Assembly (NCBI GenBank): GCA_015069615.1
Contig: SVIF01000008.1
Span: 1-62,315 of the forward strand
Direction of reading: 5' to 3'
Source: Clostridiales bacterium
Lineage (GTDB): Bacteria > Bacillota > Clostridia > Christensenellales > Borkfalkiaceae
DNA: 62,315 bases
Of this stretch, positions 6,665 to 16,400 are shown piece by piece. The notes under the pieces were generated by a model. That model was not told where the DNA came from. It made no database searches and saw only the letters and a list, made by a program, of their open reading frames with translations. Both the position numbers and the translations under genes were made by a program. The number at the start of each line of letters is the position of its first letter. The stretch's first letter is position 1.

Positions 6665-8047
6665 ATGAAACTTTATAACACGTTAACCAGAAAGAAGGAA
6701 GAATTTACCCCTTTACAAGGGAACACGGCAAGAATGTATTCTTGCGGGCCCACCGTATATAATTACGCGCATATTGGGAATATGCGTACGTACGTGTTTA
6801 TGGACTTACTCCGCCGCACGTTAAAAGCGGAAGGCTACAAAGTAAAGGGCGTAATGAATATTACGGACGTAGGGCACCTGTTATCCGATGCGGACGACGG
6901 GGAAGATAAAATGGAAAAGGCGGCGCGCGAACAAAAGAAAACCCCTTTGGAAATCGCCGCTTATTATACGGACGTATTTTTTAAGGATTTAGCAAGACTG
7001 AATATCGGCAAGCCCGAAGTAACCCCCAAGGCTACCGATCATATCCCCGAAATGCTTTCTATGGTGTATGACCTTTGCGAAAAGGGTTACGGCTACGAAA
7101 CGAGTGATGGGATTTATTACGATATTTCCCGTTTTCCCGATTACGGCTCGTTATCGGGTATCAATTTGGAAGATCAACAAGCGGGCGCACGCGTGGAAGT
7201 CAATGATGAAAAGCGCAACCCGTACGACTTCGCCATCTGGAAAAAAGCCCCCAAGGAACACATTATGCAATGGGATAGCCGTTGGGGTATGGGTTACCCC
7301 GGTTGGCACATTGAATGTTCGGCAATGAGCAAGAAATATTTGGGGGAAGTGTTTGATATCCACACGGGTGGGGTTGACCATATTCCCATCCACCACGAAA
7401 ACGAAATTGCCCAAAGCTACGGCGCTTGCGGTAAAAACCCCGCTAAATTCTGGGTTCACGGGGAATTTATGTGTGTGGACGGCGGTAAAATGAGTAAAAA
7501 GTTGGGCAATACCTACACCATTTCCCAACTGGAAGAAATGGGGTATTCGCCCATGACGTTCCGTTATTTTTGCTTGAACACCCACTATCGCAAAAAGTTA
7601 AACTTTACCTTCCCTGCAATGGATGGGGCAAAGGTTGCGTACGAACGCCTTTGCGAAGCGGTTTTGCGCCATAAGGGTGGCACCGCAACGGTGGATGCGG
7701 AAAAACTTTCCGCTTACGAAAAGGAATTTAGGGAATATATTGCGGACGATTTGAATATCCCCGGGGCGCTAGGCGTTTTGTGGACCATGCTAAAGGAAGC
7801 GCCTTCCGCTTCCGTTTACGATTTGGCTTTGCAGATGGACGAAGTGTTCGGCCTTCGCTTAAAGGAATACGTTCCTGCGGAAAAGCAAGTGGAAGTTCCC
7901 GAAGAAATTACGGCACTTTGCGAAGCGCGCATCGCCGCGAAAAAAGATAAAAATTACGCTTTGGCGGATAGCCTTCGCGCGGAAATTACCGCAAAAGGGT
8001 ATATCGTAAAAGATACCAAGGAAGGCTACACGGTTGAAAAAGCCTAA
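6665..8047 (+). CDS. cysS: Cysteinyl-tRNA synthetase
   Basis: Class I synthetase charging tRNA-Cys; 460 residues, normal length. The HIGH-type motif (AHIGNMRT) is near residues 35-42 after YSCGPTVYN, whose Cys is a zinc ligand. Other zinc-site segments are [10 protein letters not shown] and HHENEIAQS, and the KMSKK loop is at 275-279. A C-terminal DALR-type anticodon domain ends with a lysine-rich tail. AGCAGGAGATAT before the ATG is a good ribosome binding site. alaS follows after 25 bases, so the two are probably one operon. Confidence 0.97.
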   Translation: MKLYNTLTRKKEEFTPLQGNTARMYSCGPTVYNYAHIGNMRTYVFMDLLRRTLKAEGYKVKGVMNITDVGHLLSDADDGEDKMEKAAREQKKTPLEIAAYYTDVFFKDLARLNIGKPEVTPKATDHIPEMLSMVYDLCEKGYGYETSDGIYYDISRFPDYGSLSGINLEDQQAGARVEVNDEKRNPYDFAIWKKAPKEHIMQWDSRWGMGYPGWHIECSAMSKKYLGEVFDIHTGGVDHIPIHHENEIAQSYGACGKNPAKFWVHGEFMCVDGGKMSKKLGNTYTISQLEEMGYSPMTFRYFCLNTHYRKKLNFTFPAMDGAKVAYERLCEAVLRHKGGTATVDAEKLSAYEKEFREYIADDLNIPGALGVLWTMLKEAPSASVYDLALQMDEVFGLRLKEYVPAEKQVEVPEEITALCEARIAAKKDKNYALADSLRAEITAKGYIVKDTKEGYTVEKA

Positions 8048-8072
8048 AGCCAAAGGAAAAAGGTGAAAGAGT

Positions 8073-9860
8073 ATGAAAGAATTGAAATCCGAAGAATTAC
8101 GCGCGTTATATTTGGGCTTTTTTAAGGACCACGGCCACGGGGTGATCCCTTCCGCATCCTTGATTCCCGAAAACGACCCCACCGTACTGTTTACCACGGC
8201 GGGCATGCACCCCTTAGTTCCCTATCTTTTGGGGGAAAAACACCCCGCAGGTACCCGTTTAACAGACGTACAAAAATGCGTGCGTACGGGGGATATTGAC
8301 GACGTAGGGGATAATTCCCACTGCACCTTCTTTGAAATGCTTGGGAACTGGAGCCTTGGCGATTACTTCAAAAAGGAAGCAATTGCTTGGAGTTACGAAT
8401 TTTTAACCTCTGAAAAATATTTGGGTATCCCCGTGGAAAAACTTGCGGTAAGCGTATTTGAAGGGGATGCAGACGCGCCCCGTGATGAAGAAAGCGCTTC
8501 CATTTGGGCGGCTTGCGGTATTCCTACGGATAAGATTTTCTATCTTCCCAAAAAGAATAACTGGTGGGGACCTGCGGGTATCACCGGTCCTTGCGGTCCG
8601 GATACCGAAATGTTCATTGATACGGGTAAACCCAAATGCTCCGAAAATTGTTCGCCCGCTTGCGATTGCGGTAAGTATTTGGAAATTTGGAACGACGTAT
8701 TTATGCAGTACTTCAAAAATGCGGAAGGCAAGTTTGAACCCTTAAAGCAAAAAAACGTAGATACGGGTATGGGGTTAGAACGTACCCTTTGCATTTTAAC
8801 GGGAAAAAACTCGGTATACGAAACGGACTTATTTGCGGATGCTCGCGCAAAAATTGAAAGCCTTACGGGCAAAGCTTACGGTGAAAGCGAAGAAATTACC
8901 AAGGCGTTCCGTATCGTATTAGATCATATGCGTACCGCAACCTTTATTTTAGGGGATAGAAAGGGCGTTACTCCTTCCAACGTGGATCAGGGCTACGTTT
9001 TACGCCGTTTAATTCGCCGTGCCGTTCGTTACGGCCGTCAATTAGATCTTCCCGAAGGCTCTTTGGGTGAAATTGCTTCCGTTTACGTGGAAAAATATGC
9101 GAACGTTTACCCCGAACTTGTGGAAAATAAGCAAAAAATCTTGGAAGAACTTGCAAAAGAAGAACAAAAATTCAGCCGTACCTTAAAAAGCGGTTTGAAG
9201 GAATTTGAACGCACCGTTTCCCGCCTGCAAGGTACGGAAATCGACGGGCAAACCGCCTTCCGTTTGTACGATACCTTTGGTTTCCCCGTGGAAATCACCC
9301 AAGAACTTGCCAAGGAAAAGGGCTTAACCGTGGATATTGAAGGGTTCAAAGCGTGCTTCCAACAACACCAAGCAAAATCCGCTGCGGGTAGTGAACAGCA
9401 CTTTAAGTGTGGCTTAGCGGATAACCAAGAGGCAACCACTCGTTTACACACCGCAACCCACCTTTTGCACGCGGCTTTGCGTAAGATTTTAAGCCCCGAC
9501 TGCGCACAACGCGGCAGTAACATCACTGCTGAACGCTTGCGTTTTGACTTCAATTTTGGCCGCCCTATGACCAAGGAAGAAATCACTGCGGTAGAAGCCT
9601 TCGTTAACGAAGCAATTCAAGCAAAAGTACCCGTAACCATGGAAGAAATGACGGTGGAAGAAGCGAAAGCCGCGGGTGCTATCGGTTTGTTTGAAAGTAA
9701 GTACGGAGACAAAGTAAAAGTGTACACAATGGGCGCTTACAGTAAGGAAATTTGCGGTGGTCCCCACGCGGAAAACACTGGCGATTTAGGAACTTTCGTT
9801 ATCACGAAGGAACAGTCCTCGTCGTCGGGTGTGCGCCGGATTAAGGCCGAACTGAAATAA
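8073..9860 (+). CDS. alaS: Alanyl-tRNA synthetase, compact form lacking two domains
   Basis: Charges tRNA-Ala. At 595 residues it is far shorter than the usual ~875. The N-terminal catalytic region is intact (TTAGMHPLVPYLLGEKHP, then FEMLGNWSLGDYF, and VDQGYVLRRLIRRAVRYG). An editing (SAD) domain follows with its full zinc/catalytic set, HTATH (H459, H463) and CGGPH (C561, H565). The stretch between them is about 100 residues shorter than in E. coli AlaRS: the beta-barrel module (normally containing FYAESGGQ) is absent. The protein also stops right after GVRRIKAEL, so the C-Ala oligomerisation domain is absent too. This is not a frameshift: the reading frame is clean and the stop is followed by intergenic repeats. 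Short AlaRS families of about 594 residues are known, so it may be the main enzyme or an accessory copy. Confidence 0.92.
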   Translation: MKELKSEELRALYLGFFKDHGHGVIPSASLIPENDPTVLFTTAGMHPLVPYLLGEKHPAGTRLTDVQKCVRTGDIDDVGDNSHCTFFEMLGNWSLGDYFKKEAIAWSYEFLTSEKYLGIPVEKLAVSVFEGDADAPRDEESASIWAACGIPTDKIFYLPKKNNWWGPAGITGPCGPDTEMFIDTGKPKCSENCSPACDCGKYLEIWNDVFMQYFKNAEGKFEPLKQKNVDTGMGLERTLCILTGKNSVYETDLFADARAKIESLTGKAYGESEEITKAFRIVLDHMRTATFILGDRKGVTPSNVDQGYVLRRLIRRAVRYGRQLDLPEGSLGEIASVYVEKYANVYPELVENKQKILEELAKEEQKFSRTLKSGLKEFERTVSRLQGTEIDGQTAFRLYDTFGFPVEITQELAKEKGLTVDIEGFKACFQQHQAKSAAGSEQHFKCGLADNQEATTRLHTATHLLHAALRKILSPDCAQRGSNITAERLRFDFNFGRPMTKEEITAVEAFVNEAIQAKVPVTMEEMTVEEAKAAGAIGLFESKYGDKVKVYTMGAYSKEICGGPHAENTGDLGTFVITKEQSSSSGVRRIKAELK

Positions 9861-9873
9861 CGGCGCTTTATTA

Positions 9874-10116
9874 GCTACGCAATACTTTGTTAAACTTGCG
9901 TTTTTGGTGCAGTTACATACGCTAAGTATGCGCCTTTCCAAAATCCGCGTTTGCCTTGTCTTGCTTGCTTCTAAACCGCCTTTAACAAACGGGCAACCAA
10001 CAAGGTTAGCCAAGTCGAAACCGCGTCGCGAGCCTTGAACTGCTTGTAACTACCTTGTATTTGCGCTTGTAGGCAACGCAAAAACAAGTAAAACTTGCAT
10101 AACTTGTTTCTACGCT
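9874..10116 (+). repeat. Modular intergenic repeat, copy A
   Basis: Shares several blocks in the same order with 47525-47707: GCTACGCAATACT (9874-9886), a 25-base block that starts GGCAACCAACAAGG (9992-10016), CGCGAGCCTTG (10027-10037) and CTTGCATAACTTGTTTC (10094-10110). CCTTGTCTTGCTTGC (9954-9968) is also shared but occurs at a different place in the other copy. The 25-base block can fold as GGC-AACC, loop AACAA, GGTT-A-GCC. No convincing protein is encoded in this 464-base gap. Function unknown. Confidence 0.75.
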
Positions 10117-10190
10117 TCCGTTTTACGGTGCGTGGAAGCATAGCAAGATTTGTCAAGCGAAGCGATGCAATTGCAAATCATAAAACAAAG

Positions 10191-10224
10191 AACTCTTTCC
10201 GTAATTCACGGAAAGAGTTTTCTT
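10191..10224 (+). terminator. Terminator before the GH lipoprotein operon
   Basis: AACTCTTTCCGT pairs with ACGGAAAGAGTT (12 bp) around AATTC, followed by TTCTTTT. It closes transcription arriving from cysS-alaS and the repeat region. Confidence 0.85.
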
Positions 10225-10239
10225 TTGCTTGTTTTTAAG

Positions 10240-10268
10240 TTGACGAAAAATTTTTATTATGCTATAAT
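10240..10268 (+). promoter_or_regulatory. Promoter of the GH lipoprotein operon
   Basis: TTGACG (10240-10245), 17 bases, TATAAT (10263-10268). The predicted start is about 50 bases before the first lipoprotein ATG. Confidence 0.75.
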
Positions 10269-10324
10269 AAAAAATGGAAATAATATAAGGGGGAGTGTAC
10301 GAATTTTCGTGCTTTTTAAAAATT

Positions 10325-13300
10325 ATGAAATTTCGATCCTTTTGTGTGATAATTTGCATAATTTTAGTATCTATTGTTGCATTGTTTGGATGTGAGCAAA
10401 AGGAAATTTCAAATCCCTCTCCATCCCCCAGCATACAGCAAAGTGCTTTGCCCAGTCTTATGCCTAGCACGTTGCCTTCGGAAATCCCCAGCGTTATTCC
10501 TAGCGCTGTACCTTCGGTAATTCCCAGTGTTACGCCTTCGGTGGTGCCTTCTGTAACCCCTTCGGCTGTTCCTAGTGTAGAGCCTAGCGTGGCACCCAGC
10601 GTTATTCCTAGCGCTGTACCTTCGGTAATTCCCAGTGTTACGCCTTCGGTGGTGCCTTCTGTAACCCCTTCGGCTGTTCCCAGTGTAGAGCCTAGCGTGG
10701 CACCTAGCGTTATTCCTAGCGCTGTACCTTCGGTAATCCCCAGTGTTACGCCTTCGGTAGTACCTTCTGTAACCCCTTCGGTAGTACCTTCTGTAACCCC
10801 TTCGGTTGTTCCCAGTGTAGAGCCTAGCGTGGCACCCAGCGTTATTCCTAGTGTAACACCTTCGGTGGTGCCTTCTGTAACCCCTTCGGTTGTTCCCAGT
10901 GTAGAGCCTAGCGTGGCACCCAGCGTTATTCCTAGCGCTGTACCTTCGGTAATTCCCAGTGTTACGCCTTCGGTGGTGCCTTCTGTAAGCCCTTCGGTAG
11001 TACCTTCTGTAACCCCTTCGGTTTCGGAGGAGGAAAAACTTGCAGGTATTATTTTTGAAAGCAAAACCTTTACTTACGATGGAACTTCCCATTCCCTAAC
11101 GTGGGAAAATATCCCTAAGGGGTATAACGTAAGATGTGTAGGGAATTCTTTAAAAAACGCAGGGGAAAAAGTGATAACCCTTTCTGTTTATCGGGGAAAC
11201 ACAAAAGTAAAAACGTTAACTGCAACCATCACCGTGTTGCCCGCAACGTTTGAAGGCGTTACCTTTCCTTCGCTTTCTATCCCTTTTGATGGAAAAACGC
11301 ACGGCGTATATTTAACCGGTGTTGCTCCGTATTCTTTTGCAAAAATAACGTATACGGATAATCGCATGACCGAACCGGGTGTGTATACGGCAACTGCCGA
11401 AATTTCCGCATCAAACTATACCACGCAAACTTTTACCACCACTCTTGAAATTACCCCTTTAGTTTTTGAAAACATAACTTTAACGGGTGTGGAAACCGTA
11501 TATAACGGAAACGAACATTCCGCCGTTGTAACGGGGTTAGAATCCTATCCCGAAGCAGCTGTTACCTTTGATAACGCGTCGCGCGTAAACGCGGGTGAAC
11601 AAACCGCAACGTTAACCCTAACCCAACGCGGGTACCAGAATTTAACGCTAACGGCAACGGTTTTGGTAAAACCTGCGCCCCTAGCAAATAGAGTGCAATT
11701 CGTGGATACGGTATTCGTATATAACGGTAGTGAACAAACCTTGCTTGCCAAGTGGCTACCTGCGGAAGTTCACCCTGTCTACGAAAACAACAGCGTAACC
11801 GAAGTGGGGGAAAGCAAAACGGCAACCCTTACGGTTTCGGATCCGAACTACGAACCCTTAACCCTTACCGCGTTAATTTCGGTGAAAAAGCCCGAAGCGG
11901 TCGTAAAAGGTTTGAACGTAACCAAAAGAATGTTCGTAAACGATCCTTCGTTCTATGCTAGCATTACGTACAGCGATACCTCCCTTACCGAACGGCTTGC
12001 CACGGGGGAAACTTCCGAACGCCTTTCGGGTACGCTTTCCTTTGAAAAGGTGGAAGTAACCCAAGGGGGATTGTTCGATTTAATTCCGTACGGATTTACT
12101 TCGGAAGTATACGATATTATTTACGAAAACGGAACGGTTACCGTTTCTACCCTGAACACCAATTTGGTAGCGGGTGGCGCAAAAGCAGGGCCTAACGGCA
12201 CTATGCTGTATAACGGTAAGGAAGTACATACCTTTGGGGTGAACTTTTATTCGTTGTTTCCCAATTCCTTGGCGGGGCGCAGACCCTTCTACGAAATGGA
12301 AGCAGGGCTTGCCGCGTTAAAGGAAGCAGGCGTGCGCGTAATTCGCTTTAATGCAAACGTGTTCTATGCCAATGAAGCAACCAAATATTTCTTTGGTCAG
12401 GAGGATGTTTATTGGTCGGTAATGGATAGCGTGTTCCACGCGTGCGCCCAAAACGATATCTTGGCAATTCCCTCCTTTTACTGGGCGTTTTGGCAGGACG
12501 ATTATTTTGGGGAAACGTACGACCAAGTGTTTGAAGACCCCGCAACTAACACCTCCCAAGCCTTCCAATGTATGATGGATTACGCAAGAACTATGGTTTC
12601 CCGTTACCAACATCATCCTGCGGTTTTGGCTTGGGAATTTGGTAACGAATGGAACTTGAATAACGACCTTCCTAACTGGAAGGATTGGATGCCTTGCAAA
12701 CAAACCATTGAAAAACATACCAAAATTATAGAATATTGGGCAAACCTTGTGGATGAAGAGGACGAATACGATAGAATTATCACCACGGGGGATTCGGTGC
12801 TTCGCGGTTCGCAATACCATCAATACCATCAAAATAGTTGGGGGCAGGATAGCTTAGCGCAAAATATGCAAATGCTTGCGTTGCATAACCCAGGTAAAAT
12901 TAGCGCCGTTAGCGCACACGTTTACGGGGGATATGCGGATGGTTCTATGGTGGATCCCACCTTGCTTTCCACCGCGAATTACTTAACCGACCTTCCCGCA
13001 AAAACTTGGGTGGATATGTTTAGTTACTTGATGGATGCCTCTAAATCGTTATCCACTTCTATGAATAAAAACGTAACCACTTACGTTGGGGAATGCGGTA
13101 TTGGCCACGGGAGCGATTTCAAACCTGGGGATACGAAACAGTCCCGCTTAAGAAAACAAAAAGCAGTAGCATTAGAAATCGGGAGCGCAATGCTTTCCAC
13201 GGGCATGCCCGTTGCCCTAATTTGGAACTACGATCCCGCCGTTACGGATTTGTTTGAAGGGGACTATGCGGATATTACGTCTAGTATGGATGCAAACTAC

Positions 13301-13423
13301 TACAACCAACGCAGTAACGGCATTGAATGGAGCTGGAACGATAAATTTGAAAAAGGAAAAGTGTTCTTCGAAGCCATTGGGGAAATAAATGCCCAGTTAG
13401 AAGAAAAATACGGTAAATTTTAA
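10325..13423 (+). CDS. Lipoprotein with Pro-Ser repeat stalk, Ig/MBG-like modules and clan-A glycoside hydrolase domain (paralogue 1)
   Basis: About 1032 residues. A lipoprotein signal peptide ends in LFGC, so the protein should be anchored outside the membrane. Residues ~29-233 are a stalk of PSVxPS units built from a 108-base (36-residue) super-repeat. Four related beta-sandwich modules of about 70 residues follow (pattern YDGTSHSL / YNGNEHSAVV ... TATLTV; MBG/bacterial-Ig type), then a fifth MBG-like module. The last ~420 residues are a TIM-barrel hydrolase resembling GH5: GVNFYSLF, WEFGNEWN with acid/base E775, and YVGECGIG with nucleophile E923. Start is uncertain: ATG 10325 gives the proper signal peptide, but the only Shine-Dalgarno (AAGGGGGAG) is ~30 bases upstream. 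The downstream paralogue starts 22 bases after the stop. Substrate unknown; a mannan or other beta-glycan is plausible. Confidence 0.85.
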   Translation: MKFRSFCVIICIILVSIVALFGCEQKEISNPSPSPSIQQSALPSLMPSTLPSEIPSVIPSAVPSVIPSVTPSVVPSVTPSAVPSVEPSVAPSVIPSAVPSVIPSVTPSVVPSVTPSAVPSVEPSVAPSVIPSAVPSVIPSVTPSVVPSVTPSVVPSVTPSVVPSVEPSVAPSVIPSVTPSVVPSVTPSVVPSVEPSVAPSVIPSAVPSVIPSVTPSVVPSVSPSVVPSVTPSVSEEEKLAGIIFESKTFTYDGTSHSLTWENIPKGYNVRCVGNSLKNAGEKVITLSVYRGNTKVKTLTATITVLPATFEGVTFPSLSIPFDGKTHGVYLTGVAPYSFAKITYTDNRMTEPGVYTATAEISASNYTTQTFTTTLEITPLVFENITLTGVETVYNGNEHSAVVTGLESYPEAAVTFDNASRVNAGEQTATLTLTQRGYQNLTLTATVLVKPAPLANRVQFVDTVFVYNGSEQTLLAKWLPAEVHPVYENNSVTEVGESKTATLTVSDPNYEPLTLTALISVKKPEAVVKGLNVTKRMFVNDPSFYASITYSDTSLTERLATGETSERLSGTLSFEKVEVTQGGLFDLIPYGFTSEVYDIIYENGTVTVSTLNTNLVAGGAKAGPNGTMLYNGKEVHTFGVNFYSLFPNSLAGRRPFYEMEAGLAALKEAGVRVIRFNANVFYANEATKYFFGQEDVYWSVMDSVFHACAQNDILAIPSFYWAFWQDDYFGETYDQVFEDPATNTSQAFQCMMDYARTMVSRYQHHPAVLAWEFGNEWNLNNDLPNWKDWMPCKQTIEKHTKIIEYWANLVDEEDEYDRIITTGDSVLRGSQYHQYHQNSWGQDSLAQNMQMLALHNPGKISAVSAHVYGGYADGSMVDPTLLSTANYLTDLPAKTWVDMFSYLMDASKSLSTSMNKNVTTYVGECGIGHGSDFKPGDTKQSRLRKQKAVALEIGSAMLSTGMPVALIWNYDPAVTDLFEGDYADITSSMDANYYNQRSNGIEWSWNDKFEKGKVFFEAIGEINAQLEEKYGKF
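10411..11025 (+). repeat. In-frame Pro-Ser coding repeat, 108-base period
   Basis: A 12-base unit (three of four residues being P-S-V/A-type) is organised into a 108-base super-repeat. The GCGTTATTCC landmark recurs at 10491, 10599, 10707, 10839 and 10923; spacings 108, 108, 132, 84 differ by exactly 24 bases (8 residues). Very long open frames on the reverse strand here are produced by the repeat. Confidence 0.9.
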
Positions 13424-13445
13424 CGGAAAGTAAGGAGATATTTCT

Positions 13446-16400
13446 GTGAAAAAACTGCTATGCATCAGCGTGTTAATAGCGATTGCGCTTTGTTCGGTAG
13501 GGTGCGGTTTGCAATTTGGGGAAATACCCGTACCCAGTGTGCAACCTTCCGTTTCGGTTACCCCAACGGTATCACAAACGCCGGTACCTACAACGCAACC
13601 CACCGTAAGCCCTACGCCCACGGTTGCACCTACACCTACGGTACAACCCACCGTTCGGCCCACGGTTGCACCTACACCTACGGTACAACCCACCATTCGG
13701 CCCACGGTTGCACCTACACCTACGGTACAACCCACCGTTCGGCCCACTGTTCTACCATCACCCACTGTGCGTCCCACGGTGTTGCCTACGGCACTACCTA
13801 GTGCACTTCCTTCGGTAATTCCTAGTGTAACGCCTTCGGTAGTACCTAGCGTTGTTCCCAGCGTAGCACCTTCGGTAATTCCTAGTGTAGCGCCTTCGGT
13901 GGTGCCTAGTGTTGTTCCCAGCGTAGTACCTTCGGTAGAACCTAGCGTAGTACCTAGCGTTATTCCTAGCGTAGTACCTTCAGTAATTCCTAGCATAACG
14001 CCTTCGGTGATACCTAGTGTTGTTCCCAGCGTAGTACCTTCGGTAATTCCTAGCATAGCGCCTTCGGTAGTACCTAGCGTTGTTCCTAGTGTAGTACCTT
14101 CGGTAACGCCTAGTATTACGCCTTCGGTAGTACCTAGCGTTGTTCCCAGCGTAGTACCTTCGGTAATTCCTAGTATTACGCCTTCGGTAGTACCTAGCGT
14201 TGTTCCTAGTGTAGTACCTTCGGTAATTCCTAGCATAACGCCTTCGGTGATACCTAGCGTTGTTCCCAGCGTAGTACCTTCGGTAGTACCTAGTGTTATT
14301 CCCAGCGTAGTGCCTTCGGTAATTCCTAGTGTAGCGCCTTCGGTGGTACCTAGTGTTATTCCCAGCGTAGTACCTTCGGTAATTCCTAGCATAACGCCTT
14401 CGGTGGTACCTAGTGTTGTTCCCAGCGTAGCACCTTCGGTAATTCCTAGCATAACGCCTTCGGTAGTACCTAGCGTTGTTCCCAGTGTAGTACCTTCGGT
14501 TGTGCCTAGTGTAATTCCTACGGCAATTCCCACCATTATTCCCACGGTAGCGCCTACGGTTAAGCCTACGGTAATTCCCAGCCCCTCAGTTTCGGTAGAT
14601 CCGCTTGCAAACGTAACCTTAACGGGAAAAGTAGTAACGTATGACGGGGAAGCGCATTATCTGTATGTAGAAAACTTGCCCGAAGGGTATGAAGTAGTGT
14701 ATACCAACAACGGAAAAATAACCCCGGGTACGTATAACGTACGTGCACAAATTCGTAAAAAGGGCAGTAGTATTTTTAAAAAGACCTTATCTGCAACCCT
14801 AAAGATAGAAGAAGCCCCCGAAGTTCCCCCCGAGGAAAGCGAGCTAAAAGAATTTGAAGGAATTGTTTTTGAAGATACCACTTTCCCGTGTGATGGAACC
14901 ACGCATAGATTGCTTGCTCAAAACGTACCAGAATTTGCAACGGCAACGTATTATACGAATACGGCAAGTAAGCCTACCGAAAAGAAAACGGCACGCGTTG
15001 TAATCACGGCGGAAGGGTATAAGGCGTTAGTTCTTACCGCAACCATTTCCATCGGTAAAGGTCAAGTGTACGTAACCGCGGCGGATTTAAGCCGCACGCA
15101 ATACATTGTAAAACCCTTAACCCCCACGGCGGTGATTACCTTTGGATTTAAGGATGATTCCTATACTTTGCAAGCAGGGGCATCCATTGCAGACTGCACA
15201 GGTACCCTTTCCTTTGAATACCCCCACGATACGCGCGTTGCGGGCGAATACGATATTTTGCCCTCAGGCTATTCTTCGGAAATTTACGATTTTATCTACG
15301 TTCCGGGCAAATTTACCGTGGAAGAAGTAAAAACCAATTTAGTGGTTGGCGGTGCAACAGCGAACGAAAAAGGGGAAATTATTTATAACGGCAAACCCAT
15401 TCACACGATAGGCGTAAACTATTACAGCGTGTTTAACGCTATGCTGAAAACGGGCGGAACGGCAAACCCCGTAAGATATATGACCGAAGGTTTGGCAACG
15501 CTAAAAGATAACGGCGTACGCGTAATCCGCTTCAACTGCGGCGTGTTTACCAAGGAGGAGGCAGGGCGGTATTATTTCGAGAAAGAAGAAGACTATTATG
15601 CTATTTTAGATAAGGTAATGGATGAAGCCGCCAGAAACAATATATTGCTGATTCCCGCTATGTTCTGGAACGATACGTGGATTTTGAACTATTACGAAGA
15701 AATGTTCAACGACGCGTGGGCGGATGAAAACAGTAACACGATGAAGCTTCTAAAAAAGATGACAGAAGAAATCGTTACCCGTTATCAACACCATCCCGCA
15801 GTCCTTTCGTGGGAATTTGGTAACGAAAACAATTTGGGGGTAGACCTTCCCAACTGGGAGAATCACACCGCAAGCGTGGGAAGAATTGATACCCAGATTT
15901 ATTCGGACGGTATGGCGCGCTGGGCTAACTGGGTGCTTGCTTACGATGAATACGACCGTATCATTATGACGGGGGATGCACAGCTTAGAAACGGGCAGTA
16001 TTCCACCTACCTGAATAAAAGCAGTTGGGGCCCCGATACTTACGAACAGCACGTTTTGGGCTTGGAAAAGTTTAATCCCGGCAATATCAGCGGTGTTTCA
16101 GTGCATATCTACGGGGGATATTCGGATTTAGCCACTCCGCAATCCGTTTCTTTGCCAGGACAGTATTTGAAAGACCGCGACGATTTAACTTGGGAAGCCC
16201 GTTTTAGCCTTACCATGCAAGCCACGGCAGAAGTGGCAACGATGAAGGAAATGCCCATGGCAGCGTACGTAGGGGAATGTGGGGTTGCTAACGGCCAAGC
16301 GTTCTTGCCCGGGGATACCCGTCAGGACCGTATGGACCGTCAACGCGCCATTTACGATGCAATCGGGCAGGCTACCATAACTACGGGTATGCCCATCGCC

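Noticed and set aside
9820-9900. Frameshift or truncation of alaS
   Set aside because: The frame stays open to a natural end after the complete editing domain, and the missing barrel region lies upstream in the middle of the gene. This fits a stable short form rather than damage.
10153-11064. Long reverse-strand open frame encoding TEGTTLGxTLG repeats
   Set aside because: It is the antisense reading of the P-S coding repeat. The 12-base unit keeps every frame open, and there is no ribosome binding site or promoter on that strand.
13981-14280. Regular 60-base array resembling CRISPR spacing
   Set aside because: The units are contiguous coding repeats with no variable spacers, in frame with a protein, and no cas genes are present.
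13397-14545. 382-residue reverse open frame of Gly-Thr repeats
   Set aside because: Same cause: antisense of the stalk repeat of the second GH lipoprotein, which has a signal peptide and catalytic motifs on the forward strand.
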